Positions 8,143 to 16,294 of a stretch of DNA of 64,000 bases are shown piece by piece. Under the pieces are notes generated by a model. It ran no database searches and was not told the DNA's origin. It saw only the letters and a program-made list of their open reading frames with translations. The position numbers and the translations under genes were made by a program. The stretch covers positions 36,492 to 100,491 of the forward strand of contig CAMELV010000013.1 of NCBI GenBank assembly GCA_945925985.1, written 5' to 3'. Each line of letters opens with the position of its first letter. Positions within the stretch are counted from its first letter, which is position 1. The stretch is from Comamonas sp. lk (lineage in GTDB: Bacteria; Pseudomonadota; Gammaproteobacteria; Burkholderiales; Burkholderiaceae_C).

Positions 8143-9033
8143 ATTGCCGAGCTGATCACCCAAAGCGCCCGCCAACTCGAAGCGGCCGGCCTGTCCTTTG
8201 GCCACGGCACAGAAAATGCCTTTGACGAAGCAGCCTGGCTGGTGCTGTGGCGCCTGGGCCTGCCGCTGGACACCGCGCTGGATGATCCCGCCACCAACCC
8301 AGATTCAAAGGCAAATCAGGCTGTAAGCGTTGTCCAGCAAGGCGAGGTTGCTATTCTTTTAGAAGCACGCATCCAAACCCGAAAGCCCGCCGCCTACCTG
8401 ACCCAAGAAGCCTGGCTGATGGGCGTGCCGTTTTATGTGGACGAGCGCGTCATCGTGCCGCGATCTTTGATTGCCGAGTTGCTTTTTGACGAATCTCTGG
8501 ACTGCTGGCTGTGCGCCGACACCCGCCGCGCGCTAGACCTCTGCACCGGCAACGGCAGCCTGGCGGTGCTGGCAGCCATGGTCTGGCCTGAGCTGGCGGT
8601 GGACGCGTCCGACCTGTCACCCGATGCGCTGGCAGTGGCCCGCATCAATGTGGACAAGCACGGCCTGCACGAGCGCATCACACTGCTGACGTCTGACGGT
8701 TTGGCCCAGGTGCACGGGCCGTATGACCTGATCATTTGCAATCCGCCCTACGTCAATGCCCGCAGCATGGCGGCCTTGCCAGCCGAGTTCAAGGCAGAGC
8801 CGGCGCTGGCGCTGGATGGCAACCGGGCTGGCAGCGTCGATGGCATGGATTTCATCCGCACCTTGTTGGCACAGGCGCCGGCCCAGATGACAGCGGACGG
8901 CGTGCTAGTGCTAGAGATCGGCAACGAACGCGATCACTTTGAATCTGCCTTCCCCCAACTAGAGCCGATCTGGCTAGCCACCAGCGCTGGCGACGACCAG
9001 GTGATGCTGCTGACGCGCGAGGCGCTGCAATAG
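8137..9033 (+). CDS. prmB: 50S ribosomal protein L3 glutamine methyltransferase
   Basis: A 298-residue SAM-dependent methyltransferase of the HemK/PrmC group that methylates a glutamine of ribosomal protein L3. Visible motifs are LDLCTGNGSLAV (SAM loop), ASDLSPDALAVA, and the NPPY glutamine-binding motif in LIICNPPYVNARSM. The region RKPAAYLTQEAWLMGVPFYV is characteristic of PrmB. The ATG at 8137 belongs to the last arm of a dispersed repeat; an in-frame ATG at 8113, also in the repeat, is an alternative. Residues about 56-75 (SKANQAVSVVQQGEVAIL region) come from an inserted second-family repeat. That loop lies before the catalytic domain, so activity is probably kept. Confidence 0.88.
   Translation: MTIAELITQSARQLEAAGLSFGHGTENAFDEAAWLVLWRLGLPLDTALDDPATNPDSKANQAVSVVQQGEVAILLEARIQTRKPAAYLTQEAWLMGVPFYVDERVIVPRSLIAELLFDESLDCWLCADTRRALDLCTGNGSLAVLAAMVWPELAVDASDLSPDALAVARINVDKHGLHERITLLTSDGLAQVHGPYDLIICNPPYVNARSMAALPAEFKAEPALALDGNRAGSVDGMDFIRTLLAQAPAQMTADGVLVLEIGNERDHFESAFPQLEPIWLATSAGDDQVMLLTREALQ
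8302..8361. repeat. Embedded 60-bp repeat inside prmB
   Basis: GATTCAAAGGCAAATCAGGC through GTTGTCCAGCAAGGCGAGG to GCTATTCTTTTA matches, in reverse orientation, the copy at 42804-42872 (GGACAAGGGCTAGAGGCCGA then TTTGGTTCAAA). It keeps the reading frame and adds about 20 residues. Confidence 0.65.
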
Positions 9034-9050
9034 TTGAAAGAGCTTGGGGG

Positions 9051-9115
9051 GCATGGATTCCCGGTCGTTGCCGGGAATGACGGGTGTTTGTCATCCTCGC
9101 GCACGCGGGGATCTA
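9051..9115. repeat. GTCATTCCCG-family repeat between prmB and the sugar kinase
   Basis: ATGGATTCCCGGTCGTTGCC with its GGGAATGACGG arm is followed by GTCATCCTCGCGCACGCGGG. These are two hairpin units in the gap between converging genes, where they could also work as a bidirectional terminator. Confidence 0.75.
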
Positions 9116-9131
9116 GGACTTCTGCCAGAAA

Positions 9132-10136
9132 CTAAGCTAAATACTGCTCAAACCGCGCCTTGATGCCGCCCATGGCCTCTGCGCTCAGGCGGTTGCCGTA
9201 TTGGCTGACCACCTGCGCAGCGGCCTGATTGGCCAGCCAGGCGGCTTGGGTATGGCTGTGGCCGTGGGTGACGGCGTACAAAAAGGCGCCGGCAAACATG
9301 TCGCCCGCGCCGTTGGTGTCAATCGCCTTGACTGTTGCGGCAGGCACCGCCGGCTGGCCGCCCCCTTCCAGCACGATGCAGCCGAGTGGGCCACGTGTGA
9401 GGCAAACAGTACGGGCCAGCGGCGCGATTTGAGCGCAAATCTGCGCCATGTCTTGGGTGCCACACCAGACCTGGGCTTCTTCTTCATTGCAAAACAGGAA
9501 GTCCAGGCCGTCGCCGATGATGGCGTCCAGCCCGGGGCGGCAAAAATTGATCATCGACACATCGCTGAGCGTGCTGGCCAGGGCCACACCAGCGGCTTTG
9601 GCGATGGCCCGTCCTTGCAGTGCGGCGTCCAGCCCTGTGGGTGAGGCGGCCAGGTAGCCTTCCATGTAATAGACCTGCGAGCGGGCGATGTCGGCCTCAT
9701 GCAGGGACGTGTGGTCCAGATCGGCGGTAGCGCCCAAAAAGGTGCTCATGCTGCGCTCGGCATCGGGCGTGACCATCACCATGCAGCTGCCGGTCTGGCC
9801 CGGCAGCTGATGGGTGTGCGTGAGGTTGGTGGCCACACCGTGCGACAGCAGGTCTTGCGTGTAAAACGCGCCCAATTCATCGTCCGCCACCCGGCAGGAG
9901 TAAAAGGCCTTGCCGCCCAGTTGCGACAGGGCCACCACAGTATTACCGGCCGAGCCGCCACCCGTACGCCGGGTTTTGGCACCGTGCAGGTGGCCTAGCA
10001 GTTCCGTGCGTCTTGGCGCATCAATCAGCGTCATATGCCGCTTGTCCACCCCCATGGTCTGGAGCTGATCGTCAGAGACTTCGTATTCAGAGTCGACCAG
10101 GGCGTTGCCGATGGCGTAGAGGTGGTAGCGGGTCAT
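9132..10136 (-). CDS. PfkB-family kinase, probable adenosine kinase
   Basis: A 334-residue ribokinase/PfkB enzyme. The N-terminal part has the glycine motif GGGSAGNTVVALSQLGG, and the C-terminal part has the ATP/catalytic motif AIDTNGAGDMFAGAF, whose Asp is the base. The start (YHLYAIGNALVDSEYEVSD) and FLGATADLD resemble bacterial adenosine kinase-like members that phosphorylate adenosine or a related nucleoside. The substrate cannot be fixed from sequence alone. It is a single gene read convergently to prmB and divergently from the next gene. Confidence 0.85.
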   Translation of the reverse strand: MTRYHLYAIGNALVDSEYEVSDDQLQTMGVDKRHMTLIDAPRRTELLGHLHGAKTRRTGGGSAGNTVVALSQLGGKAFYSCRVADDELGAFYTQDLLSHGVATNLTHTHQLPGQTGSCMVMVTPDAERSMSTFLGATADLDHTSLHEADIARSQVYYMEGYLAASPTGLDAALQGRAIAKAAGVALASTLSDVSMINFCRPGLDAIIGDGLDFLFCNEEEAQVWCGTQDMAQICAQIAPLARTVCLTRGPLGCIVLEGGGQPAVPAATVKAIDTNGAGDMFAGAFLYAVTHGHSHTQAAWLANQAAAQVVSQYGNRLSAEAMGGIKARFEQYLA

Positions 10137-10219
10137 GGGTTGGGCGCGGATAGGTTGAGAAAAATCATGTCAAAAGACAGGGGCTGCAGTGTAGCGTCGG
10201 CTAACAGGCGAGATGCCAA

Positions 10220-11287
10220 TTGGGTCGTTATACTGAGTTATTTAAAAATCAGTATAACCACCCTGTGCTGTACACACCACTCTCCACAAATGCGCAAACG
10301 GCTTATGCTGCCCTGAGCAGTGCCAGCAGGTTGGAGGACGTTCGTACTGTGGCTGAACTGCCAGGCAGTTTTTCAAGGAAGTTGATCAAGGGCAGGGGGT
10401 ACTGGTATTACCAGACCCCCGACATGACCGGCAAACAAATCCAAATTTTTCTGGGATCCGCCTCGGACGACCTGTCCGAGCTGATCGCGCTACACCGCAG
10501 CGGCGACGCCAAAAAAGTGCATCTGCGGCAGCTAACCCGTCAATCCATTGCAGCTGGGTGCCCCGCCATTGTGCCAACTCACGCCAAAATTATCGAACGT
10601 CTGTCCGATGCGGGCTTTTTTCGGGCGGGGGGGATCTTGGTCGGGACGCACGTGTACATGGCCTACCAAAATTACCTCGGTGTGCGCTGGCAGTCGGCGG
10701 CGCAAACGGTTGACCTGTATTTCGCGCACGCGGGGCGCAACGTTTCGGTTGCTATCCCATCTGACGTGACCATGGATATGGGGAGCGAAATCGAGGCCTT
10801 GAAAATGGGATTCGTGCCCGTCAAGAGCCTGACCACCTACGTCAAGTCCGACGAACGCGACTTGCAGATTGATTTCGTCACCTGCCGGCATCGAGGCGGT
10901 GACACGCCGGTGCTGATCAAGGCACTCAATGCCACGATGCAGCCGCTCAAGTTCATGGAGTTTTCCATGGAGGCGCCGATTCAGGTCACCTTACTGGCGC
11001 AGCGTGGCCCGACCACGGTGAATGCGCCACCGCCAGAAAAATACGCCTTGCACAAGCTGCTGGTATTTGGCGAGCGGCCGCAAACCATGCGGGTCAAGGC
11101 CGGCAAGGACTTGGACCAGGCGGCATCACTGATCGCCTACTTGGCCGACCATGACGCCGAATTGTTGGGCGAAACCTGGCAGCAGCTGCTGGCACGCGGG
11201 CCAGGCTGGCGAAGCCGGGCCGTGGAGGGCCTGCAGGCCATGAAAGCGAGGTACCCGGACGTGGACACCTCAGCCTTGAGCGCCTAG
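10220..11287 (+). CDS. GSU2403-type nucleotidyltransferase-fold protein
   Basis: A protein of 355 residues from a TTG start at 10220, or about 340 from the GTG at 10265. It resembles the nucleotidyltransferase-fold family NTP_transf_8: LVGTHVYMAYQNYLGVRW, then TVDLYFAHAGRNVSVAIPSD, LQIDFVTCRHRGG, and ALNATMQPLKFMEFSME with YALHKLLVFGER. I recall relatives with a DID-type acidic pair where this protein has DLY, so catalysis should be checked. The TTG start has AGGCGAG ahead of it, but the palindrome at 10227-10258 would then be coding; the GTG start leaves it as an operator. Its function is unknown; related folds include antitoxins and AbiE-like proteins. Confidence 0.75.
   Translation: MGRYTELFKNQYNHPVLYTPLSTNAQTAYAALSSASRLEDVRTVAELPGSFSRKLIKGRGYWYYQTPDMTGKQIQIFLGSASDDLSELIALHRSGDAKKVHLRQLTRQSIAAGCPAIVPTHAKIIERLSDAGFFRAGGILVGTHVYMAYQNYLGVRWQSAAQTVDLYFAHAGRNVSVAIPSDVTMDMGSEIEALKMGFVPVKSLTTYVKSDERDLQIDFVTCRHRGGDTPVLIKALNATMQPLKFMEFSMEAPIQVTLLAQRGPTTVNAPPPEKYALHKLLVFGERPQTMRVKAGKDLDQAASLIAYLADHDAELLGETWQQLLARGPGWRSRAVEGLQAMKARYPDVDTSALSA
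10227..10258. promoter_or_regulatory. Perfect 10-bp inverted repeat, candidate operator
   Basis: GTTATACTGA and TCAGTATAAC are perfect inverted arms separated by 12 AT-rich bases. The site sits between the divergent kinase gene and the GSU2403-type gene, at or just inside the latter's 5' end. The length and symmetry fit a dimeric repressor site; the loop could also form an RNA hairpin. Confidence 0.5.
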
Positions 11288-11303
11288 CGGCGCCCACCAA
11301 GGC

Positions 11304-12041
11304 TTAGCCCATGTGCAGACCGCCATTCACCGAGAAATCGGCACCAGTGGCGTAGCCGCCTTCTTCTGACGCGAGCCAGGCGATGATGGATGCGATCTCG
11401 CTCGGTTCACCCAGGCGTTTGACCGGCACGGTGGCGACGATTTTGTCGAGCACATCCTGGCGAATGGCCTTGACCATGTCGGTGCCGATGTAGCCCGGAC
11501 TGACGGTGTTGACTGTAACGCCCTTGGTGGCCAACTCTTGCGCCAGCGCCATAGAGAAGCCGTGCATGCCGGCCTTGGCGGCCGAGTAGTTGGTCTGGCC
11601 AGCCTGGCCTTTTTCACCATTGACCGACGAAATGTTGATGATGCGGCCCCAGCCCTTCTCCACCATGTCGGCCACCACTTGTTTGGTGACGTTGAACATG
11701 GAGTTGAGGTTGGTTTCGATCACTGCATCCCAGTCCTCGCGCGTCATCTTGATGAACATGCGGTCTTTGGTGATGCCGGCGTTGTTGACCAGTACATCGA
11801 TGCTGCCGTGCTCGGCCTTGGTCTTGGTGAAGGCCTCGACCGTGGAATCCCAGTTGCCGACATTGCCGACCGAAGCATAGAAGGTATACCCTTGGGCGGC
11901 CTGCTCGGCGATCCACTTGACGTGGTCACGTGTGGGGCCGCAGCCGGCGATAACCTTGTAGCCCTCTTTGTGCAGACGCTGGCAAATGGCGGTTCCGATG
12001 CCACCCATGCCCCCGGTGACGTACGCGATTTTTTGACTCAT
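11304..12041 (-). CDS. phaB: Acetoacetyl-CoA reductase (NADPH)
   Basis: A 245-residue short-chain dehydrogenase that reduces acetoacetyl-CoA to (R)-3-hydroxybutyryl-CoA for PHB synthesis. Motifs are the Rossmann loop VTGGMGGIGTAICQRL, NNAGITKD, catalytic Ser in INISSVNGEKGQAGQTNYSA with Tyr-x3-Lys (YSAAK), and VSPGYIGTDMVKAI. The length and the SSVNGxKGQxGQTNYSAAKAG pattern are typical of PhaB. It is last in phaC-phaA-phaB, 52 bases after phaA. GAGGAGAGC precedes its ATG. Confidence 0.95.
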   Translation of the reverse strand: MSQKIAYVTGGMGGIGTAICQRLHKEGYKVIAGCGPTRDHVKWIAEQAAQGYTFYASVGNVGNWDSTVEAFTKTKAEHGSIDVLVNNAGITKDRMFIKMTREDWDAVIETNLNSMFNVTKQVVADMVEKGWGRIINISSVNGEKGQAGQTNYSAAKAGMHGFSMALAQELATKGVTVNTVSPGYIGTDMVKAIRQDVLDKIVATVPVKRLGEPSEIASIIAWLASEEGGYATGADFSVNGGLHMG

Positions 12042-12093
12042 GATGCTCTCCTCTTAGTTATGAACTGACTTAAAACTGAGTTCTGCGTTGCGC

Positions 12094-13272
12094 TTAGCGC
12101 TCGATGGTGAGGGCCACGCCCATGCCGCCGCCGATGCACAGGCTGGCAATGCCTTTTTTGGCGTTACGCCGCTGCATCTCGTGCAGCAGCGTGACAAGAA
12201 TACGGCAGCCAGAGGCCCCGATGGGATGCCCAATGGCGATCGCACCGCCATTGACGTTGACCTTGCTGGTGTCCCAGCCCATTTGCTGGTTCACGGCGCA
12301 GGCCTGGGCGGCGAAGGCTTCGTTGATTTCCAAAAGGTCAAGATCGGCCGCGCTCCAGCCGGCACGGGCCAGGGCTTTTTGCGAGGCCGGCACAGGGCCC
12401 ATGCCCATCAGCGCCGGGTCCAGGCCGCTGGTGGCAAAGCTGGCGATGCGGCCCAGTGGCATCAGGCCCAAGGCGGCTGCTTTTTTGGCGGTCATCACCA
12501 TCACGGCGGCAGCGCCGTCATTCAGGCCCGAAGCATTGCCGGCAGTGACGCCACCGGCCTTGTCAAAAGCGGGCCGCAACCCGGCCAGCGCTTCGGCGTT
12601 GGTCTTGCGGTTAAGGTATTCGTCCGCCGCAAACACCAGCGGGTCGCCTTTTTTCTGGGCAATACTGAAGGGCACGATCTCGTCGGTGAACTTGCCCGCG
12701 TCTTGGGCGGCCGCGGCTTTTTGCTGGCTTGACAGGGCCAGCGCGTCCTGCATGTCGCGGGTAATGCCGTAGGCCTTGGCCACGTTTTCGGCGGTAATGC
12801 CCATGTGGTACTGGTTGTAGACGTCCCACAGGCCGTCGACGATCATGCTGTCGACCATTTTCCAGTCGCCCATGCGCTGGCCGTCGCGACTGCCCATCAG
12901 CACGTGGGGGCTGGCACTCATGTTTTCCTGGCCGCCAGCGATCACGATCTCGCTGTCGCCCCAAGCCACGGCTTGCGCGGCCAACATCACGGCCTTAAGA
13001 CCAGAGCCGCAAACGGCATTGATGGTCAGGGCGGGCGACTCTTTGGCAATGCCGCTTTTAAGCAGGGCCTGACGCGCGGGGTTTTGGCCGGCACCAGCGG
13101 CCAGCACCTGGCCCATGATGACCTCACCCACCTGCTCAGGCGCCAAGCCGGTACGGGCCAGCAGTGCCTTGATGACGGCTGCGCCCAGCTCAGGCGCCGG
13201 CGTCTTGGCCAAGGTGCCACCAAATTTGCCAACCGCAGTGCGGGCAGCCGAAACGATCACGATGTCTTGCAT
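12094..13272 (-). CDS. phaA: Acetyl-CoA C-acetyltransferase (beta-ketothiolase)
   Basis: A 392-residue thiolase condensing two acetyl-CoA to acetoacetyl-CoA, first step of PHB synthesis. The nucleophilic Cys is in INAVCGSGLKAVMLA (about residue 88). The C-terminal motifs are NVNGGAIAIGHPIGASGCRI, with the catalytic His, and SLCIGGGMGVAL, with the second Cys. The N terminus DIVIVSAARTAVGKFGG is standard. It lies between phaC and phaB on the minus strand. The 192 bases upstream hold a GTCATTCCCG-type repeat, which may separate its expression from phaC. Confidence 0.96.
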   Translation of the reverse strand: MQDIVIVSAARTAVGKFGGTLAKTPAPELGAAVIKALLARTGLAPEQVGEVIMGQVLAAGAGQNPARQALLKSGIAKESPALTINAVCGSGLKAVMLAAQAVAWGDSEIVIAGGQENMSASPHVLMGSRDGQRMGDWKMVDSMIVDGLWDVYNQYHMGITAENVAKAYGITRDMQDALALSSQQKAAAAQDAGKFTDEIVPFSIAQKKGDPLVFAADEYLNRKTNAEALAGLRPAFDKAGGVTAGNASGLNDGAAAVMVMTAKKAAALGLMPLGRIASFATSGLDPALMGMGPVPASQKALARAGWSAADLDLLEINEAFAAQACAVNQQMGWDTSKVNVNGGAIAIGHPIGASGCRILVTLLHEMQRRNAKKGIASLCIGGGMGVALTIER

Positions 13273-13373
13273 TTTTTGCCTCCAAATAAACGAACGATAG
13301 TATTGAAAAAAATTGACTTGTGTTGCTTAGCACTTCGCGAAAACAGTTCCGTCATGCTTGGCTTGACCGAGCA

Positions 13374-13440
13374 CCCATGGGACCCTGGATTCCCGATCGT
13401 GGCCGGGAATGACAGGTTGCTTTTGCGGGAATGACAGGCA
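13374..13440. repeat. GTCATTCCCG-family repeat between phaC and phaA
   Basis: Partial units ATGGGACCCTGGATTCCCG, ATCGTGGCCGGGAATGACAG and TTTTGCGGGAATGACAGG lie in the phaC-phaA gap. The hairpin could act as a processing or termination site within the operon; that role is inference. Confidence 0.7.
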
Positions 13441-13464
13441 TCGTCACAAGCTGGACCATCGGCC

Positions 13465-15189
13465 TTAGGCCTTGGCCTTGACATAGCGGCCCGGGGCGGG
13501 TTCGATGGCTTTGTAGTTGCCTTTGCCATAGGTCTTGGGCGCAGCAATCTGCTTGCCGGCGTGGCTTTGCAACCAGTTGGCCCAATCGGTCCACCAGCTG
13601 CCGGCGTGCTCGGTGGCACCTGTCTGCCAGTCGGCTTGCGAAGCGGGGAATTTGCCATCTTCACGCAACCAATGGCTGCGCTTTTTGGCAGCGGGCGGGT
13701 TGATCACACCAGCGATATGGCCAGACGCGCCCATGACAAAACGCTTTTGGCCCGGCAAGTGCTGGGTGGATGCGTAAGCGCCGCCGATGGGCACGATGTG
13801 GTCTTCGCGCGAGCCGTAGATGTAGACCGGCAAATCCAGCTTGCCAAAGTCAATTTTTTGTCCGCAAACCGTGGCCTGGCCAGGCTTGCACAGTTTGTTC
13901 TCCAGGTAGGTGTTGCGAAGGTACCAGGCGTAAAACGGCCCGGGCAGGTTGGTGGAGTCGCTGTTCCAGTACAGCAGGTCAAAGGGCGGGGGCGTTTCAC
14001 CCTTGAGGTAGTTGCCCACCACGTAGTTCCAGACCAGATCATTGGGGCGCAAAAAGCTGAAGGTGGAGGCCAGATCCTGGCCTTTGAGCAGACCGCCCTT
14101 GCCCATCTCCTGCTCGCGGTACTTGACGAATGCCTCGTCAATAAAAACGTCCAGAATGCCGGTGTCGGTGAAATCCAGCAGGGCCGTCAAAAAGGTGGCG
14201 CTGGCCACTGGCTTTTCACCGCGTGCGGCCAGCACGGCCAATGCCGTGCCGAGAATGGTGCCGCCCACACAAAACCCAAGGGCATTGATGGTCTTAGCCC
14301 CCGTGACCTCTTGCGTGACAGCTATTGCTTTGATAGCAGCGTCTTCCACATAGTTGTCCCAGGTCTTGTGGGCCAGGGCGGCATCCGGGTTACGCCAGCT
14401 GACGACAAAGGTGCGGTGGCCCTGGGCCACGGCATAACGGATCAGCGAGTTTTCTGGCTGCAGATCGAGGATATAAAACTTGTTGATGCAGGGGGGCACC
14501 AGCAAAAAGGGTTTTTCGTAGACCTTGGCAGTCAGCGGCTTGTACTCAATCAGCTGGAACAGTTCATTCTCAAAAACCACCGCGCCTTCGGTAGTGGCCA
14601 CGTTTTTTCCCACCTCAAACAGGCTCTCGTCGGTCATGGACACATGACCTTGCTGCAGGTCATGCAGCATGTTTTTCAGGCCCTTGGCAATGCTCTCGCC
14701 CTTGGTCTCAATGGCTTTTTGCTGCGCCTCGGCATTAAAAGCCAAAAAATTGCTGGGCGCGCTGGCGGCCATCCACTGCTCCACCGCAAAGCGGATGCGA
14801 GCGCGGGTTTTGGCGTCGCCTTCCACCGCATCGGCCATGCCCATCAAGGTGCGCGCATTGAGCAGGTAAGCCGAGGCCGAGAAGGCTGCAACCGGGTTCG
14901 CGTTCCAGGCCTGGGCGGCAAACCGCTTGTCTTTGTGTGGCGCCGTGCCTTGCAGGCTGCTGGTCCACAGGGCGCTGGCATCGGTCAGGTACTGCTCTTG
15001 CAGCGCCTGCAGCTTGTCTTGTGCAAAGTGCACTTTCGACGCTGAAGAAGACGATTTTAGCGGGGCGGCACCCGGGCCACTCATGTCCATGTTCTGGAAC
15101 GACTGAAAGGTTTTTGCCCAGTTGTCAGCCAGTGCATCCTGGAACTGCTGTGCCGATTGCGCCCATAATGACTGGGTTTTCTCTGCCAT
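13465..15189 (-). CDS. phaC: Class I poly(3-hydroxyalkanoate) synthase
   Basis: A 574-residue polymerase that links (R)-3-hydroxyacyl-CoA monomers on granule surfaces. The lipase-like box LGFCVGGTILGT carries catalytic Cys at about residue 307; PINKFYILDLQPENSLIRY-like text appears as CINKFYILDLQPEN, and the later catalytic region SREDHIVPIGGAY, with Asp, and ASGHIAGVINPP, with His, are present. The ATG at 15189 was chosen over longer frames because GAGGAGA stands 5 bases ahead and the N terminus MAEKTQSLWAQSAQQFQ fits. It is first in the pha cluster and divergent from a small membrane-protein gene. Confidence 0.96.
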   Translation of the reverse strand: MAEKTQSLWAQSAQQFQDALADNWAKTFQSFQNMDMSGPGAAPLKSSSSASKVHFAQDKLQALQEQYLTDASALWTSSLQGTAPHKDKRFAAQAWNANPVAAFSASAYLLNARTLMGMADAVEGDAKTRARIRFAVEQWMAASAPSNFLAFNAEAQQKAIETKGESIAKGLKNMLHDLQQGHVSMTDESLFEVGKNVATTEGAVVFENELFQLIEYKPLTAKVYEKPFLLVPPCINKFYILDLQPENSLIRYAVAQGHRTFVVSWRNPDAALAHKTWDNYVEDAAIKAIAVTQEVTGAKTINALGFCVGGTILGTALAVLAARGEKPVASATFLTALLDFTDTGILDVFIDEAFVKYREQEMGKGGLLKGQDLASTFSFLRPNDLVWNYVVGNYLKGETPPPFDLLYWNSDSTNLPGPFYAWYLRNTYLENKLCKPGQATVCGQKIDFGKLDLPVYIYGSREDHIVPIGGAYASTQHLPGQKRFVMGASGHIAGVINPPAAKKRSHWLREDGKFPASQADWQTGATEHAGSWWTDWANWLQSHAGKQIAAPKTYGKGNYKAIEPAPGRYVKAKA

Positions 15190-15289
15190 GCTGTCTCCTC
15201 GTTTTTTGCGTATCAGTAGAAACCCGAGTATCGCAGGGCAAGGCCTTCCAGAAACTGACAGTTTTCCACCCTTCAGGCTATTTTTTTTA

Positions 15290-15571
15290 ATGTATCTCGT
15301 TCCGATTGCCTGGTTGTACGTGACCGTGATGATGGCGGTGGCAGAAGCCAACAGCCCGAATGGCACGCTGCTGGGTGCATTCATGACCTTTGTGCTCTAC
15401 GGTGCTGGCCCCATCGCCCTGGTGATGTACGTGATGGGCACGCCGTCAAGACGGCGGGCCATCAAGGCCCGCGAGGCGGCGGAACGGGCCGAGTCCCCGG
15501 CCTCAAACCAACCAGATGCAGGCGGCCATGCGGCCGCTGACCCGGTCGCGCCGGTGCGAGAAAAACCTTGA
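15290..15571 (+). CDS. Small membrane protein of unknown function
   Basis: A 93-residue protein with two hydrophobic segments (LVPIAWLYVTVMMAVA at about 3-18 and LLGAFMTFVLYGAGPIALVM at about 27-46), followed by a charged, Pro/Ala-rich cytoplasmic tail (RRRAIKAREAAERAES). It is divergent from phaC with about 100 bases between them, and its 3' end overlaps the end of the converging pgeF gene by about 69 bases. I do not recognise a named family. The start is the first ATG, preceded by a T-rich tract without a clear RBS. Confidence 0.6.
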   Translation: MYLVPIAWLYVTVMMAVAEANSPNGTLLGAFMTFVLYGAGPIALVMYVMGTPSRRRAIKAREAAERAESPASNQPDAGGHAAADPVAPVREKP

Positions 15572-16282
15572 ACTCTGACTGACAGTGCACCAGGCCGGGC
15601 TGCCGTCATTGCCAAACACCTGCTGCACGCCCAGAGCCGCCAGGCGCTGACGGGCCAGGCCCGCCAGGTTGGCCCACCATTTGCCAGGCGCCCCCGCTGC
15701 AAACATGTCGGCTGCCGCCGGGTTATGGGCTACAAAAGCCTGGCGAACCTCGTCACCCACCTCAAACGCCTGTGGCCCGATACAGGGCCCCAGCCACGCT
15801 ATGATTTCAATAGCTACAACCCCAATACCATCAAGGGCTGGAGCCCTAAAAGCCTTATAAGTACTCTCCAGCACACCGTAGCCACCAGCGCCGGCCAGAC
15901 CACGCCAACCGGCATGCGCTGCAGCCACACGGCGGCCCTGACGGTCGGTCAGCAAGACCGGCAGGCAATCGGCCACCATGACGGTGCAGGCCACGTCCGT
16001 TTGGCGGGTGATGGCAGCGTCGGCCACTTGCCCGTCGGGACTGCTCGGGGTAAGCGCCGCCACCTCATCACCATGCACCTGGGACAAAAAGACCGGCCGT
16101 ACGCCCAAGGCCTTGGCCAATGTTGCCCGGTTGTCGGCCACCGCCGCCGGCGCATCGCCCACGTGCTCTCCAAGATTCAGGCTGTCGTAGGCGCCACTGG
16201 ACGTACCTCCGCTGCGGGTGGTGCACAGGGCCCGGACCCGCGGCGGCGCGGGCCACTGCGGCTGCAACCAATCAGGGTTCAT
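15503..16282 (-). CDS. pgeF: Peptidoglycan editing factor PgeF (YfiH/laccase-fold)
   Basis: A 259-residue protein of the YfiH/DUF152 family, which removes wrongly incorporated residues from peptidoglycan precursors; older annotations call it a polyphenol oxidase. The metal-site residues are in SQVHGDEVAAL (His), VMVADCLPVLL (Cys) and AAAHAGWRGLAGAGG (His), followed by IIAWLGPCIGPQAFEVGDEV. Between residues about 141 and 161 a repeat-derived segment (YKAFRAPALDGIGVVAIE) replaces the short loop usual in the family. It overlaps the small membrane-protein gene at its 3' end. The gene 3' to its start on the other side is the GST isomerase, same strand. Confidence 0.9.
   Translation of the reverse strand: MNPDWLQPQWPAPPRVRALCTTRSGGTSSGAYDSLNLGEHVGDAPAAVADNRATLAKALGVRPVFLSQVHGDEVAALTPSSPDGQVADAAITRQTDVACTVMVADCLPVLLTDRQGRRVAAAHAGWRGLAGAGGYGVLESTYKAFRAPALDGIGVVAIEIIAWLGPCIGPQAFEVGDEVRQAFVAHNPAAADMFAAGAPGKWWANLAGLARQRLAALGVQQVFGNDGSPAWCTVSQSSRFFSHRRDRVSGRMAACIWLV
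15798..15861. repeat. Embedded repeat inside pgeF
   Basis: On the minus strand the copy reads TATAAGGCTTTTAGGGCTCC, then AGCCCTTGATGG, then GTAGCTATTGAAATCATAGC. The terminal GCTATYxAAATxATAGC and central GCYCTTG blocks match the other copies (42804, 60403, 51201). The frame stays open. Confidence 0.65.
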
Positions 16283-16294
16283 GGCTGGACGCGG

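Noticed and set aside
10213..10230. ATG at 10213 as start of the GSU2403-type gene
   Set aside because: It is in a different frame from the conserved protein; the credible starts are TTG 10220 or GTG 10265.
14310..14345. Possible embedded repeat copy in phaC (AGCTATTGCTTTGATAGC)
   Set aside because: The encoded residues (AAIKAIAVTQEVTG) are those expected for PhaC at this position, so the resemblance is coincidental.
13561..15045. Long plus-strand open frame opposite phaC
   Set aside because: It mirrors the GC-rich third positions of phaC; the sense frame is a complete, well-conserved enzyme.
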